Source: Psychroflexus sp. ALD_RP9
GTDB taxonomy: Bacteria; Bacteroidota; Bacteroidia; Flavobacteriales; Flavobacteriaceae
DNA length: 64,000 bases
Direction: 5' to 3'
NCBI RefSeq assembly: GCF_017311165.1
Contig: NZ_CP062973.1
Coordinates: 2,340,001-2,404,000 of the forward strand
In this document: one piece after another, positions 48,284-57,257 of the stretch
Layout of the letters: the number at the start of each line of letters is the position of its first letter
Numbering within the stretch: position 1 is the stretch's first letter
The notes under the pieces: generated by a model
The model's database searches: none
Told to the model about the DNA's origin: nothing
What the model saw: only the letters and a program-made list of their open reading frames with translations
Made by a program: the position numbers and the translations under genes

Positions 48284-51071
48284 ATAGTTTTTCTTTTAAA
48301 AATTGTCCTGTTAATGAATGTTTAGATTTAGCAACTTCTTCTGGCGTTCCATAGCAAACTAGCTCACCGCCGTGAACACCACCTTTAGGTCCTAAATCAA
48401 TTATGTGGTCAGCGCATTTAATTAAATCTAAGTTATGTTCAATCACAATCACCGAATGTCCTTTTTCAATCAGAGCATAAAGCGATTTTAATAATTTATT
48501 GATATCGTGAAAATGTAAGCCTGTAGTTGGTTCATCAAAAATAAATAAGCATTTGTCTTTAGTTTGGCCTTTACTTAAAAATGCAGCAAGTTTAATTCGT
48601 TGAGCTTCACCACCTGAAAGTGTAGACGAACTTTGCCCAAGCTTAACATAATCTAATCCTACATCTTTTAAAGGCTGTAATTTTTTGACGATTTTATGCT
48701 CTTCTTTGTCATCAAAAAAAGTAATAGCTTCTGACACACTTAAGTTCAGAACATCATGAATACTTTTATCATAGAAAGTAACTTCTAAAACTTCATCTTT
48801 AAAGCGCTTTCCATGACAGGTTTCGCATTCAAGATGAACATCTGCCATAAATTGCATTTCAATAGTCACTTCACCTTCTCCTTGGCAAGTTTCGCATCTT
48901 CCTGCATCAACATTAAAACTGAAATGTTTCGGTTTAAAATTACGTAATTTGGCAAGTTTTTGATTCGCAAATAAGTTACGAATATCATCGTAAGCTTTGA
49001 TATAAGTTACTGGATTTGAGCGAGATGAACGACCAATCGGGTTTTGATCTACATACTCAACCTGTTTAATATGTTTAAAATTTCCTTCTAATTGATCAAA
49101 TTGGCCAACCTTTGTCCCATAACCGCCATTGGCTTTAATTAAAGCTGGGTATAGTATATTTTTAACCAAAGTGCTTTTACCACTTCCGGACATTCCAGTG
49201 ACAAGTGTTAGGCAATCTAAAGGAAATTTAACATCAATATTTTTTAAATTATTAGCTCGAGCACCAATTACTTTTACAAATGATTTAGATTTTTTTCTCT
49301 TTTTGGGTACTTCAATCTGTAAAGATTGATTTAAATATTGAGCGGTTAAAGATTTGCTTTTCAAAATCTGCTTGTAAGTTCCTTCAGCAACTACTTGACC
49401 ACCATTAATTCCAGCTTCTGGACCAATATCTATAATATAATCAGCTGCTTTCATGATATCTTCATCATGTTCAACAACAATTACTGTATTTCCTAAATCG
49501 CGTAAGTTTTTAAGTACTTTAATTAATCGGTCGTTATCTTCAGAATGTAGGCCTATCGAAGGCTCATCTAAAATATACATCGAGCCAACTAAACTACTTC
49601 CTAAAGAAGTAGCGAGGTTAATACGCTGAGATTCGCCGCCAGAAAGTGTGTTAGATTTACGGTTTAAGGTTAAGTAATCTAAACCAACATCATGTAAAAA
49701 AGCTAGACGAGAATTAATTTCTTTTAGTAAACGTTTTCCAACATTTTCTTGATATGAATTAAGCTTTAAATTATTGAAGAATAAACGGACTTCATCTATT
49801 GGTAAATCAACTAATTCAGAAATGCTTTTGTCATTAATTTTAACATAATTGGCTTCCGCTTTTAAACGTTTTCCTTCACAGAGTTTACATTTTGTTTTTC
49901 CTCGATAGCGTGATAAAAGTACACGATTTTGAATTTTATAGGCTTTAGATTCTACTTTATTGAAAAATTCGTTGATTCCTGTTATATATTGATTTCCATT
50001 CCACAAAATATTTTTTTGCTCATCCGTCAACTTAAAATAGGGGCGATGAATAGGAAAGTCGAAATGATTAGCATATTGAACTAACTGATCTTTATACCAA
50101 CCTAAGGTATCGCCACGCCAAGGTGCAATGGCATTTTCGTAAATACTTAAGCCTGTGTTAGGAATCACCAAATCTTCATCAATATCTATCACATCACCAT
50201 AACCGTCACACTTTGGGCAAGCTCCAAGAGGATTGTTAAAACTGAACAAATGTTCGTTAGGCTCGGTAAATTGCATGCCATCTAGTTCAAATTTATTATT
50301 GAAGGTTTGTTGTTTTCCGGTTTTATAATCTTCTAAAACAACTTCACCTTGACCTTCATAAAATGCATTTTGAACAGCATCGGCTAATCGATTGTAAAAA
50401 TCGTCTTCATGTTTAACAACAATTCGATCAACCACTAATTCAAATTTCTCATTTTCTTTTAATTGGTCAAAATCAATTTCATCAATGCGTTCAACTTTTT
50501 GATGACGTTTTATACGGCTAAAACCTTGCTGTTGTAATATTTTAATTTGTTCAGCTGCGGTTCGATTTTCTTTTAGATGAATTGGCGCTAGGAGCAATAG
50601 TCTTTTACCTTCATCAAACGCTTTAACTGCATCGACAACGTCACTTACACGATGTTTTTTTACAATTTGCCCCGAAATTGGTGATACTGTTTGGCCTATT
50701 CGAGCATAAAGTAATTTGAGATAGTCATATATTTCTGTAGATGTACCAACAGTTGAGCGTGGATTTGTAGAGTTAACTTTTTGCTCGATAGCAATAGCTG
50801 GTGCAATTCCTTTAATATAATCGACTTTAGGCTTATTTAAGCGTCCTAAAAATTGTCTTGCGTAGGCAGATAAGCTTTCTACATAACGTCTTTGGCCTTC
50901 AGCATATAGTGTATCAAACGCAAGAGAAGATTTTCCTGAACCTGATAAACCTGTGATAACAACGAGTTTATTTCTAGGAATAGCGACATCAATTCCTTTT
51001 AAATTATGAAGTTCAGCACCTTTAATGATTATAAAATCTTTTGGGTCAAGGTCGTCTATGGATTGTTTCAT
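48282..51071 (-). CDS. uvrA: UvrABC system protein A
   Basis: Damage-sensing ATPase of nucleotide excision repair. The 929-residue protein has two ABC domains: Walker A GLSGSGKSS (about residue 40) and GMSGSGKST (about residue 635), each with an LSGGE signature. The zinc modules contain CPKC, CKLCEGKR, CETCQGEGE and CETCHGKR. Length is normal. ATG start at 51071. It is single and far from uvrB, as usual. It has the clearest promoter in the window. Confidence 0.97.
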   Translation of the reverse strand: MKQSIDDLDPKDFIIIKGAELHNLKGIDVAIPRNKLVVITGLSGSGKSSLAFDTLYAEGQRRYVESLSAYARQFLGRLNKPKVDYIKGIAPAIAIEQKVNSTNPRSTVGTSTEIYDYLKLLYARIGQTVSPISGQIVKKHRVSDVVDAVKAFDEGKRLLLLAPIHLKENRTAAEQIKILQQQGFSRIKRHQKVERIDEIDFDQLKENEKFELVVDRIVVKHEDDFYNRLADAVQNAFYEGQGEVVLEDYKTGKQQTFNNKFELDGMQFTEPNEHLFSFNNPLGACPKCDGYGDVIDIDEDLVIPNTGLSIYENAIAPWRGDTLGWYKDQLVQYANHFDFPIHRPYFKLTDEQKNILWNGNQYITGINEFFNKVESKAYKIQNRVLLSRYRGKTKCKLCEGKRLKAEANYVKINDKSISELVDLPIDEVRLFFNNLKLNSYQENVGKRLLKEINSRLAFLHDVGLDYLTLNRKSNTLSGGESQRINLATSLGSSLVGSMYILDEPSIGLHSEDNDRLIKVLKNLRDLGNTVIVVEHDEDIMKAADYIIDIGPEAGINGGQVVAEGTYKQILKSKSLTAQYLNQSLQIEVPKKRKKSKSFVKVIGARANNLKNIDVKFPLDCLTLVTGMSGSGKSTLVKNILYPALIKANGGYGTKVGQFDQLEGNFKHIKQVEYVDQNPIGRSSRSNPVTYIKAYDDIRNLFANQKLAKLRNFKPKHFSFNVDAGRCETCQGEGEVTIEMQFMADVHLECETCHGKRFKDEVLEVTFYDKSIHDVLNLSVSEAITFFDDKEEHKIVKKLQPLKDVGLDYVKLGQSSSTLSGGEAQRIKLAAFLSKGQTKDKCLFIFDEPTTGLHFHDINKLLKSLYALIEKGHSVIVIEHNLDLIKCADHIIDLGPKGGVHGGELVCYGTPEEVAKSKHSLTGQFLKEKL

Positions 51072-51088
51072 GATCTAAATTAGACTTA

Positions 51089-51120
51089 CAAAGATACATA
51101 TTCTAAAAGTGCAATTTCAA
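51089..51120 (-). promoter_or_regulatory. Bacteroidota-type promoter of uvrA (-33 TTG and -7 TATCTTTG)
   Basis: Minus-strand TTG (51118-51120) and TATCTTTG (51089-51096) are separated by 21 bases, in line with the TTG-N19-23-TAnnTTTG arrangement of primary-sigma promoters in this phylum. The uvrA ATG lies 17 bases downstream. Confidence 0.55.
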
Positions 51121-51270
51121 CTGAAAAACATGGTGAATTATGTTAAATAATTTAAGATTCATTGAAGTCTTTTGATTTAATTTATATATTAGCAAACAAT
51201 TCAAAATCAATTGCCTATAAAATAACACTACTCTAATTTAACTTTATCTAATTTTAGAAACTTGAGTGTT

Positions 51271-51858
51271 ATGGGTAATTTAGAAACAATACCAGAATCA
51301 ACCTTAGTAAACCAGTATATTGCAGGTGATGAGAAATCTTTAGCCATGTTAATTAATAGACATGAGCAAAAAATTTTTGGTTTCATATACTCAAAGGTAA
51401 AAAACAAGGCAATTGCTGAAGATGTATTTCAAGAAACATTTATTAAGGTAATCAAAACATTGAAACGTGGTAAATATAATGAAGAGGGCAAATTTTTGCC
51501 TTGGGTAATGCGTATTGCTCATAATTTAGTGATCGATCACTTTAGAAAATCAAATCGTTTACCAAAATTTGATTGTAACGGAGATTTTGAAATTTTTGAT
51601 GTCATTTCAAATGATGAACTTGATGCTGAGCATCGTTTGGTTAAATCTCAAATTGAAGGTGATTTGCACGAGCTGATAAAAATTTTACCTCAAGATCAAT
51701 TTGAAGTCCTGCAAATGCGAATTTTTAAAGAAATGAGTTTTAAAGAAATAGCTATGCGTACAGATGTAAGCATAAATACAGCTTTAGGACGCATGCGCTA
51801 TGCTTTAATTAATCTTCGCAAAGCTGTAGAAGCTAATCAAATTATATTAACAAATTAA
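51271..51858 (+). CDS. RNA polymerase sigma factor, ECF type
   Basis: A 195-residue sigma-70-family protein with region 2 (HEQKIFGFIYSKVKN, DVFQETFIKV, PWVMRIAHNLVIDHFRK) and region 4 (FKEIAMRTDVSINTALGRMRYAL). It lacks regions 1 and 3. No anti-sigma gene follows; instead a 50-codon open frame lies 50 bases downstream. The start was set at ATG 51271; a TTG three codons upstream is in frame. Target promoters unknown. In Flavobacteria a factor of this kind is often constitutively expressed, so general roles are possible. Confidence 0.9.
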   Translation: MGNLETIPESTLVNQYIAGDEKSLAMLINRHEQKIFGFIYSKVKNKAIAEDVFQETFIKVIKTLKRGKYNEEGKFLPWVMRIAHNLVIDHFRKSNRLPKFDCNGDFEIFDVISNDELDAEHRLVKSQIEGDLHELIKILPQDQFEVLQMRIFKEMSFKEIAMRTDVSINTALGRMRYALINLRKAVEANQIILTN

Positions 51859-51908
51859 TACAATAATTTGAAATTAAGTTCGTTATAAGCTTGAATCAAA
51901 TTCAAATT

Positions 51909-52061
51909 ATGACGAAAAATTACTCTCAAGATTATTTTAACGACTCAGCCGTTGAGTATTTGCGCCCTAAGAGATCTACGGTAAAATTTCTCTTAGATTA
52001 TTCGAAATCATTAAAAGTGTTTTCAACAAAATTTGGTGATTTTGAATCGATTCAGAATTAG
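51909..52061 (+). CDS. 50-residue conserved-looking small protein downstream of ECF sigma factor
   Basis: ATG at 51909 to TAG at 52059-52061 encodes 50 residues: MTKNYSQDYF, then EYLRPKRSTVKFLLDYSKSLKVF, given here in part. I recall similar short proteins with an 'RPK.ST..FLL..S.SLK' core next to sigma factors in Flavobacteriaceae, but cannot verify this. Codon use resembles its neighbours. Its position suggests co-transcription with the sigma gene; a regulatory or anti-sigma role is only a guess. The terminator at 52091 follows. Confidence 0.6.
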   Translation: MTKNYSQDYFNDSAVEYLRPKRSTVKFLLDYSKSLKVFSTKFGDFESIQN

Positions 52062-52088
52062 CCTGAAATCTTAATAAACATTAGTGTT

Positions 52089-52757
52089 TTAAGTCCGCTT
52101 CTTGCGGACTTTTTTTTGGTAATCATTAATAACAGACTTTCTACCAATTGTTTTTGTAATGATATCTTGATCTAAATTCCAACCTCTTGCAGGCGAATAG
52201 TCACGACCATACCAAATAATTTGTAAGTGCAAATCATTCCAGAGTTCCCTAGGAAATAATCGTTTAGCATCTCGTTCGGTCTGTACTACATTTTTGCCTG
52301 TGCTCAATCCCCAACGATACATAAGTCTATGAATATGCGTATCTACAGGAAAAGTTGGTATACCAAAAGCCTGTGCTAAAACAACGCTAGCTGTTTTATG
52401 TCCGACAGCTGGGAGCTCTTCTAAATCTTCGAAATTTTGCGGTACTAAACCTTGATGCTTATCAATTAAAATTTGAGATAAACCATGAATTCCTTTAGAT
52501 TTCATTGGTGATAAACCAACTGGTTTTATAATTTCTCTTATTTCTTCAATAGAAAGCTTAACCATGTCATAAGGATTATCAGCTTTAGCAAAAAGTATTG
52601 GCGTGATTTGATTAACCTTAACATCTGTGCTTTGGGCCGATAATAAAACTGCAATTAATAGAGTATAAGGATCTTTATGATCCAAAGGAACAGGTATGCT
52701 TGGATATAATTTCTTTAACGTATTTATAACGAAATCTACTTTTTCTGTTTTTTTCAT
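52089..52757 (-). CDS. nth: Endonuclease III-like DNA glycosylase lacking the iron-sulfur cysteines
   Basis: Base-excision repair glycosylase/AP lyase for oxidised pyrimidines. The 222-residue protein has the helix-hairpin-helix LPAVGHKTA with catalytic Lys121, and catalytic Asp139 in FPVDTHIHR. The C-terminal part, where E. coli Nth holds four Cys for a [4Fe-4S] cluster, reads WYGRDYSPARGWNLDQDI with no cysteine, so the cluster must be absent. ATG start at 52757, divergent from the peroxiredoxin gene by 29 bases. The last codons also form the terminator of the opposite transcript. Confidence 0.9.
   Translation of the reverse strand: MKKTEKVDFVINTLKKLYPSIPVPLDHKDPYTLLIAVLLSAQSTDVKVNQITPILFAKADNPYDMVKLSIEEIREIIKPVGLSPMKSKGIHGLSQILIDKHQGLVPQNFEDLEELPAVGHKTASVVLAQAFGIPTFPVDTHIHRLMYRWGLSTGKNVVQTERDAKRLFPRELWNDLHLQIIWYGRDYSPARGWNLDQDIITKTIGRKSVINDYQKKVRKKRT
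52091..52118 (+). terminator. Terminator of the sigma-factor transcript, embedded in the nth 3' end
   Basis: aagtccgc / gcggactt form an 8-bp GC-rich stem with loop TTCTT, followed by eight T. On the opposite strand these bases encode the last codons of the endonuclease III gene (KKVRKKRT, stop). Confidence 0.8.
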
Positions 52758-52773
52758 TTATTGTAATTTTAAA

Positions 52774-52781
52774 CAAAAATA
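52774..52781 (-). promoter_or_regulatory. TAnnTTTG (-7) element upstream of nth
   Basis: Minus-strand TATTTTTG lies 16 bases before the nth ATG, in the 29-base divergent gap. No -33 box at normal spacing, which would fall inside the peroxiredoxin gene. Confidence 0.35.
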
Positions 52782-52786
52782 AGCAT

Positions 52787-53236
52787 ATGACAACATTAAA
52801 AGTAGGCGATCAAGCCCCAAATTTTTCAGCAGAAGACCAAGATGGGAATTTACATCAACTCAGTGATTATAAAGGTCATAAATTAGTGGTGTTTTTTTAC
52901 CCTAAAGCAAGTACACCAGGTTGTACTGCCGAAGCTTGTAATTTAAGAGATCATTGGCAAAGCTTTAAAAATGAGGGTTATAAAATTTTAGGAGTTAGTG
53001 CTGATTCTAAAAAACGACAACAAAATTTTAAAAACAAATACGAGCTACCATTTCCATTATTAGCCGATGAAGATAAATCAGTTATTGAAGCTTTTGGTGT
53101 TTGGGGACCGAAAAAGTTTATGGGAAAAGAGTATGATGGCATTCATAGAACAACCTTTGTAATTGATGAAGATGGTAAGCTTAAAGACGTTATTACCAAA
53201 GTAAAAACCAAAGCTCACGCTGAGCAAATTCTGTAG
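52787..53236 (+). CDS. bcp: Thioredoxin-dependent thiol peroxidase (BCP/PrxQ)
   Basis: A 149-residue peroxiredoxin that reduces hydroperoxides. The peroxidatic Cys46 is in PKASTPGCTAEAC, with the resolving Cys51 five residues on, the spacing of BCP/PrxQ enzymes. The TxxC context and Arg in IHRTTFVID are kept. ATG start at 52787. It stands back to back with nth, two genes that both answer oxidative damage, which may be chance. A long hairpin follows. Confidence 0.95.
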   Translation: MTTLKVGDQAPNFSAEDQDGNLHQLSDYKGHKLVVFFYPKASTPGCTAEACNLRDHWQSFKNEGYKILGVSADSKKRQQNFKNKYELPFPLLADEDKSVIEAFGVWGPKKFMGKEYDGIHRTTFVIDEDGKLKDVITKVKTKAHAEQIL

Positions 53237-53250
53237 GTATATAATATCTT

Positions 53251-53293
53251 AAAAAGCCTAAAGTTTAAAATTTGTTTAAACTTTAGGCTTTTA
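53251..53293. terminator. Strong hairpin between bcp and lipoprotein gene
   Basis: aaaagcctaaagtttaaa / tttaaactttaggctttt form an 18-bp near-perfect stem between converging genes. A- and T-rich flanks allow termination in both directions. Confidence 0.85.
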
Positions 53294-53308
53294 TACATCA
53301 TTATAAAT

Positions 53309-54286
53309 TTAATCGTCCTGTAATTCGGCATACAAAACAATAGCATTTTTTAGCTGATTAGCAAGTGATTGATTGCCATCGCTATCGACTGGATTAATTT
53401 CAATTGTTCCATTATTATTACCATCAACAGCACTGCTTAAATCAACTGAATTGAATACAGCATTTAAATCAAAATTAAAGACAATTGAAGCATTATTAGT
53501 ATTATCTATCACTAGATTTTGTCCAGCATCTTCATAATCAACTTCAAAATCTTCATCGAAAGTATGATAAAATTCAAAGTTTGAACCATCAATTGTGCCT
53601 GTTACTAAAATAGATTTTTGATAAAGCGGACTAGCACTATTTAAGCTTCGGTTCATTTCAAATTCTACTTCTTCGTAGGTTCCTAAAGGAATGTCTACAT
53701 CAACTACAGTAACGGCATCGCTACTTAAATCTAATTCAAATGGACCAACTAGATTAACTTCATCATCATCGCCCCAATCGTTATCGTCGTCGTCTTCATA
53801 ACTTGCCCCATTACAAGGATCATCATCTTGTTCGGTAGCATAGACAGAAAAATCTGCTCTAAAGTAAATCTCTAAACCAGAGTTTAACTCAACTTCATAT
53901 TTATAAGGGGCATCATTGTCGTCTTCCATTTCAGCTTTACAAAATGCATCATTTGGATAGTTAGTCGTTAAATAGTTTTGTATTTCAATTGGTAAATCTT
54001 CAAAACTTAAATTAATATCTTCGTCACTTTTTGCTACTTGCATTATCGGTTTACCGCTATTAGCATATTCAAATTCGATATTGCTAATATTGATTAAAAA
54101 GCTATTAACTTCAACAGTTGTGTTTGCTTTAGCTAAACGACCGCTAGTTGTATTTAAACTTGCTTTGGCTTTAATGCTTAAATTTGTAGTTGCAACAGGA
54201 GTAGAGCTTGAGTTGTCATCATCACTACAACTCGACATAACAAACATGATGCTAAGTACACTTAAGATTGATGTTTTAAATTTCAT
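53309..54286 (-). CDS. Lipoprotein with PepSY-like segment and acidic loops
   Basis: A 325-residue surface-type lipoprotein. The signal ends MFVMSSC with Cys at about residue 20, followed by SDDDN, the kind of acidic stretch that directs Bacteroidota lipoproteins to the surface. Residues ~96-146 (LPIEIQNYLTTNYP, then KYEVELNSGLEIYFR) resemble a PepSY-like repeat unit set inside a larger beta-rich domain. An acidic loop around 160-175 (YEDDDDNDWGDDDE) could bind calcium. No full-length family recognised. It is transcribed alone. Confidence 0.7.
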   Translation of the reverse strand: MKFKTSILSVLSIMFVMSSCSDDDNSSSTPVATTNLSIKAKASLNTTSGRLAKANTTVEVNSFLINISNIEFEYANSGKPIMQVAKSDEDINLSFEDLPIEIQNYLTTNYPNDAFCKAEMEDDNDAPYKYEVELNSGLEIYFRADFSVYATEQDDDPCNGASYEDDDDNDWGDDDEVNLVGPFELDLSSDAVTVVDVDIPLGTYEEVEFEMNRSLNSASPLYQKSILVTGTIDGSNFEFYHTFDEDFEVDYEDAGQNLVIDNTNNASIVFNFDLNAVFNSVDLSSAVDGNNNGTIEINPVDSDGNQSLANQLKNAIVLYAELQDD

Positions 54287-54389
54287 GATTCTATTATTTT
54301 ATTTGGTTTCTGTTAATAAAACACTATAATATTAGATTACCCTAACAAATATCAATAAAAAAAATCATTTTTATAAAAAATTTTTTAAT

Positions 54390-55514
54390 TTGAACTCAAA
54401 AGTTTGCATTATTGGTGGTGGTTTAGCAGGACTTACGGCAGCAATACACTTAAGTCTTGATGGCTTTGAAGTAGTTGTAGTTGAAAAAAATGAATATCCA
54501 CAACACAAAGTCTGTGGCGAATATGTTTCTAATGAAGTAAAAACATATTTATCAAGTTTAGGGCTAATAAAATTCTTAAAGCAAACACAGGATATCAATA
54601 CACTTAAGTTATCTAATGTTAATGGTCAACTTTTTTCAGCTCAATTACCGCTTGGTGGTTTTGGTGTGAGCCGTTTTGCAATGGATCATGCTTTATTTAA
54701 GCATGCTAAAGAAATTGGTGTTAAAGTCATTAAAGCTAAAGTAACACATTTCGAGTCTACTCATTCAGGCTTTAAAACCTACTTTATGGATTCTTGTTTA
54801 AACTCAAAATTTTTGTTGTTAGCTTATGGAAAACGGTCTAATCTCGATAAAAAATTACATCGAAGTTTTATCCAGAAAAAAAGCCAATGGATTGGTGTAA
54901 AAGCGCATTATAATTTAGATGAATTCCCAGCTAATGAAGTCCAACTTCATAATTTTGATGGTGGCTATTGTGGTTTATCAAAAACAGAATCGCATGCAAT
55001 TAATTGTTGTTATTTAGTTTCAGCTGAAGTGTTTAAACACTATAAATCCATAGATGATTTTAATAAAAAGGTGCTCAGAAATAATCAGCATCTTAATCAT
55101 TTTTTTGAGAAAGCTAATTCTATATTTGAATCTCCACTTGCTATTGCTCAAGTCTCCTTTGCAAAAAAGTCAAATTCAAATTCTAATGCTTTAATGTTAG
55201 GGGATGCAGCAGGCTTAATTCATCCTTTATGCGGCAACGGCATGGCAATGGCCATACATTCAGCTAAAATTGCCGCTGAAGCGATTAAATTGGTTGACCA
55301 AAATTCTCTTCAGATGAGTCAATTATCAACATATTACAAACAACAATGGCAATCATCGTTTAAAAAACGCTTATTTTATGGGCGTATTTTTCAGAAAATT
55401 TTATTAAATCAAAGGTTAACCAGCTTGGGATTAAATTTACTTCAGCCATTACCGTTTTTATTACCAAAACTTGTTCGTTTAACTCATGGTCAACCTATTC
55501 CAGCTTATGATTAG
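54390..55514 (+). CDS. FAD-dependent oxidoreductase of the geranylgeranyl-reductase/hydroxylase type
   Basis: A 374-residue flavoprotein, first gene of the polyketide cluster. It has the Rossmann motif IIGGGLAGLTAA at the N-terminus (residues ~7-18), the HKVCGEYVS substrate-loop motif and the second FAD motif LMLGDAAGLIHPLCGNGM. Such enzymes reduce isoprenoid chains or hydroxylate aromatics, so here it may oxidise the aromatic polyketide product. The start is TTG at 54390, as no ATG precedes the Rossmann fold. It overlaps the methyltransferase gene by exactly 8 bases (ATGATTAG). Confidence 0.88.
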   Translation: MNSKVCIIGGGLAGLTAAIHLSLDGFEVVVVEKNEYPQHKVCGEYVSNEVKTYLSSLGLIKFLKQTQDINTLKLSNVNGQLFSAQLPLGGFGVSRFAMDHALFKHAKEIGVKVIKAKVTHFESTHSGFKTYFMDSCLNSKFLLLAYGKRSNLDKKLHRSFIQKKSQWIGVKAHYNLDEFPANEVQLHNFDGGYCGLSKTESHAINCCYLVSAEVFKHYKSIDDFNKKVLRNNQHLNHFFEKANSIFESPLAIAQVSFAKKSNSNSNALMLGDAAGLIHPLCGNGMAMAIHSAKIAAEAIKLVDQNSLQMSQLSTYYKQQWQSSFKKRLFYGRIFQKILLNQRLTSLGLNLLQPLPFLLPKLVRLTHGQPIPAYD

Positions 55515-56214
55515 TACAAATAAACGTTCATCTCAAGCAGAAATTATGGATACATTCGACTTTAAAGGACAAGATTTAGTCAATGTACTTCAACATATTG
55601 ATCAAATTAATTCAAGTTTAGGCGGCCATCGTGTAACGATAAATGGTGTCAAGCAGTTACTAAAAAAATCAAAAAAAGAGGTAATCACAATTGCTGATAT
55701 TGGCTGTGGAAGTGGCGCAAGTTTAAGAGCCATTGCAAAATGGGCTGAAAAGCAAAAATTTCAAGTAAAATTGATTGGTATTGATGCCAATCCGTATATT
55801 ATTGAAGTAGCTAAATCATTAACTTCAACTAAGTTTAATATTTCTTATCTATGTTTAGACGTGTTTTCAGCAGAGTTCAAAGCTTTAGAGTTTGATATTG
55901 TTTGCTCAAGTCTCACTTTTCACCATTTTAAAGATCAGTCGATTATACAATTGCTTCAACAACTAGAAGCGCAAGTTAAATTAGGAATAATCATTAATGA
56001 TTTACACCGCCATAAATTAGCTTATCGCTTATTTCAATTATATAGTATTTTCTTTGTCAGATCTCAAATAGCAAAAAAAGATGGATTAATTTCGATCTTA
56101 AGAGGTTTTAAATCAAAGGATTTTAAGTATTTTTCAAAACAATTGAATAATGCAACTCAATTGAAATGGTTCTGGGCATTTCGTTATCAATTTTTAATAC
56201 AAATTCATGGTTAA
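55507..56214 (+). CDS. SAM-dependent methyltransferase of the polyketide cluster
   Basis: A 235-residue class I methyltransferase with the SAM-binding IADIGCGSGASL (about residues 62-73), IGIDANPY and LTFHHF. The start was set at ATG 55507, which gives a family-like N-terminus (MISTNKRSSQAEIMD); an ATG 21 bases earlier is in frame but lies deeper in the previous gene. Similar enzymes O-methylate phenolic lipids next to type III PKS genes (SrsB and BpsB are the known examples). It overlaps both neighbours by 8 bases. Confidence 0.88.
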   Translation: MISTNKRSSQAEIMDTFDFKGQDLVNVLQHIDQINSSLGGHRVTINGVKQLLKKSKKEVITIADIGCGSGASLRAIAKWAEKQKFQVKLIGIDANPYIIEVAKSLTSTKFNISYLCLDVFSAEFKALEFDIVCSSLTFHHFKDQSIIQLLQQLEAQVKLGIIINDLHRHKLAYRLFQLYSIFFVRSQIAKKDGLISILRGFKSKDFKYFSKQLNNATQLKWFWAFRYQFLIQIHG

Positions 56215-57256
56215 AATTACGCAAGTTTCTACTCAACTCCCAAAATATACTAGTTCTACTGCTGAAGTAATTCCGTATATTGAAGATTGGTTAGAGCATC
56301 AAGATGAACGATTTAAACGTAAAGTTATCAAGATCTTTGAAGGTGCTGCTGTAGATCGTCGTTATGCTATTATGCCACCAAATCAGGTATTTACACCAAC
56401 GAGCTTTGAAGAAAAAAATAAAATTTATCAAACTGAAGCTAAACAACTTGGTCATCAAGTTTTAGAAAAAGCACTCTTAAAATCGAATTGGGATCCTAAA
56501 AGTTTAGATTATATTATTACGGTAAGCTGTACAGGAATTATGATTCCTTCATTAGATGCTTTCCTTATAAATAGTCTTGGTTTAAGGCAAGATATTGTGC
56601 GCTTGCCTGTTACCGAAATGGGTTGTGTTGCGGGAGTTTCCGGTATTATTTACGCTAAACAGTTTTTAGAGAATCAACCCAATAAAAGGGCTGCTGTAAT
56701 TGCTGTTGAAGCACCAACAGCAACTTTGCAACATTCAGATTTTAGTATGGCAAATATGGTAAGTGCCGCCATTTTCGGCGATGGTGCAGCTTGTGTACTT
56801 ATGAGCTCAGAAGAGCAGGCAAGTGGTCCTCAAATTTGCGATGAGCAGATGTACCATTTTTACGATCAAACGCACATGATGGGTTTCGATTTAACAAACA
56901 ATGGCTTGAAAATGATTCTTGATATTGCCGTTCCTGATACTATTGCAACACATTTTCCGGAAATTATTCATCCTTTTTTAAAGCGTAATAATTTATCGAT
57001 TGAATTAATAGAACATCTCATATTTCATCCTGGCGGAAAGAAAATTATTCTAACTGTCGAAGATTTATTTAAAGATTTGGGCAAGAACATTAATGCAACA
57101 AAATCGGTGCTTAAAAATTACGGTAACATGAGTAGTGCTACTGTTTTATTTGTTTTAGCGCAAATCATGCAAGATTCGCCAAAAAAAGATGATTACGGCT
57201 TAATGTTAAGCTTTGGACCAGGATTTACAGCACAACGACTTTTATTAAAATTTTAA
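56207..57256 (+). CDS. Type III polyketide synthase
   Basis: A 349-residue homodimeric chalcone/stilbene-synthase-fold enzyme that extends an acyl starter with malonyl units and cyclises the chain. The full catalytic triad is present: Cys140 in VTEMGCVAGVSG, His274 in IFHPGGKK and Asn307 in NYGNMSSAT. The product class (resorcinol, pyrone, phloroglucinol) cannot be read from sequence. It follows the methyltransferase with an 8-base overlap, and the enoyl reductase starts after 1 base. It lies among dedicated fatty-acid-type genes, suggesting a carrier-bound fatty starter. Confidence 0.93.
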   Translation: MVKITQVSTQLPKYTSSTAEVIPYIEDWLEHQDERFKRKVIKIFEGAAVDRRYAIMPPNQVFTPTSFEEKNKIYQTEAKQLGHQVLEKALLKSNWDPKSLDYIITVSCTGIMIPSLDAFLINSLGLRQDIVRLPVTEMGCVAGVSGIIYAKQFLENQPNKRAAVIAVEAPTATLQHSDFSMANMVSAAIFGDGAACVLMSSEEQASGPQICDEQMYHFYDQTHMMGFDLTNNGLKMILDIAVPDTIATHFPEIIHPFLKRNNLSIELIEHLIFHPGGKKIILTVEDLFKDLGKNINATKSVLKNYGNMSSATVLFVLAQIMQDSPKKDDYGLMLSFGPGFTAQRLLLKF

Positions 57257-57257
57257 T

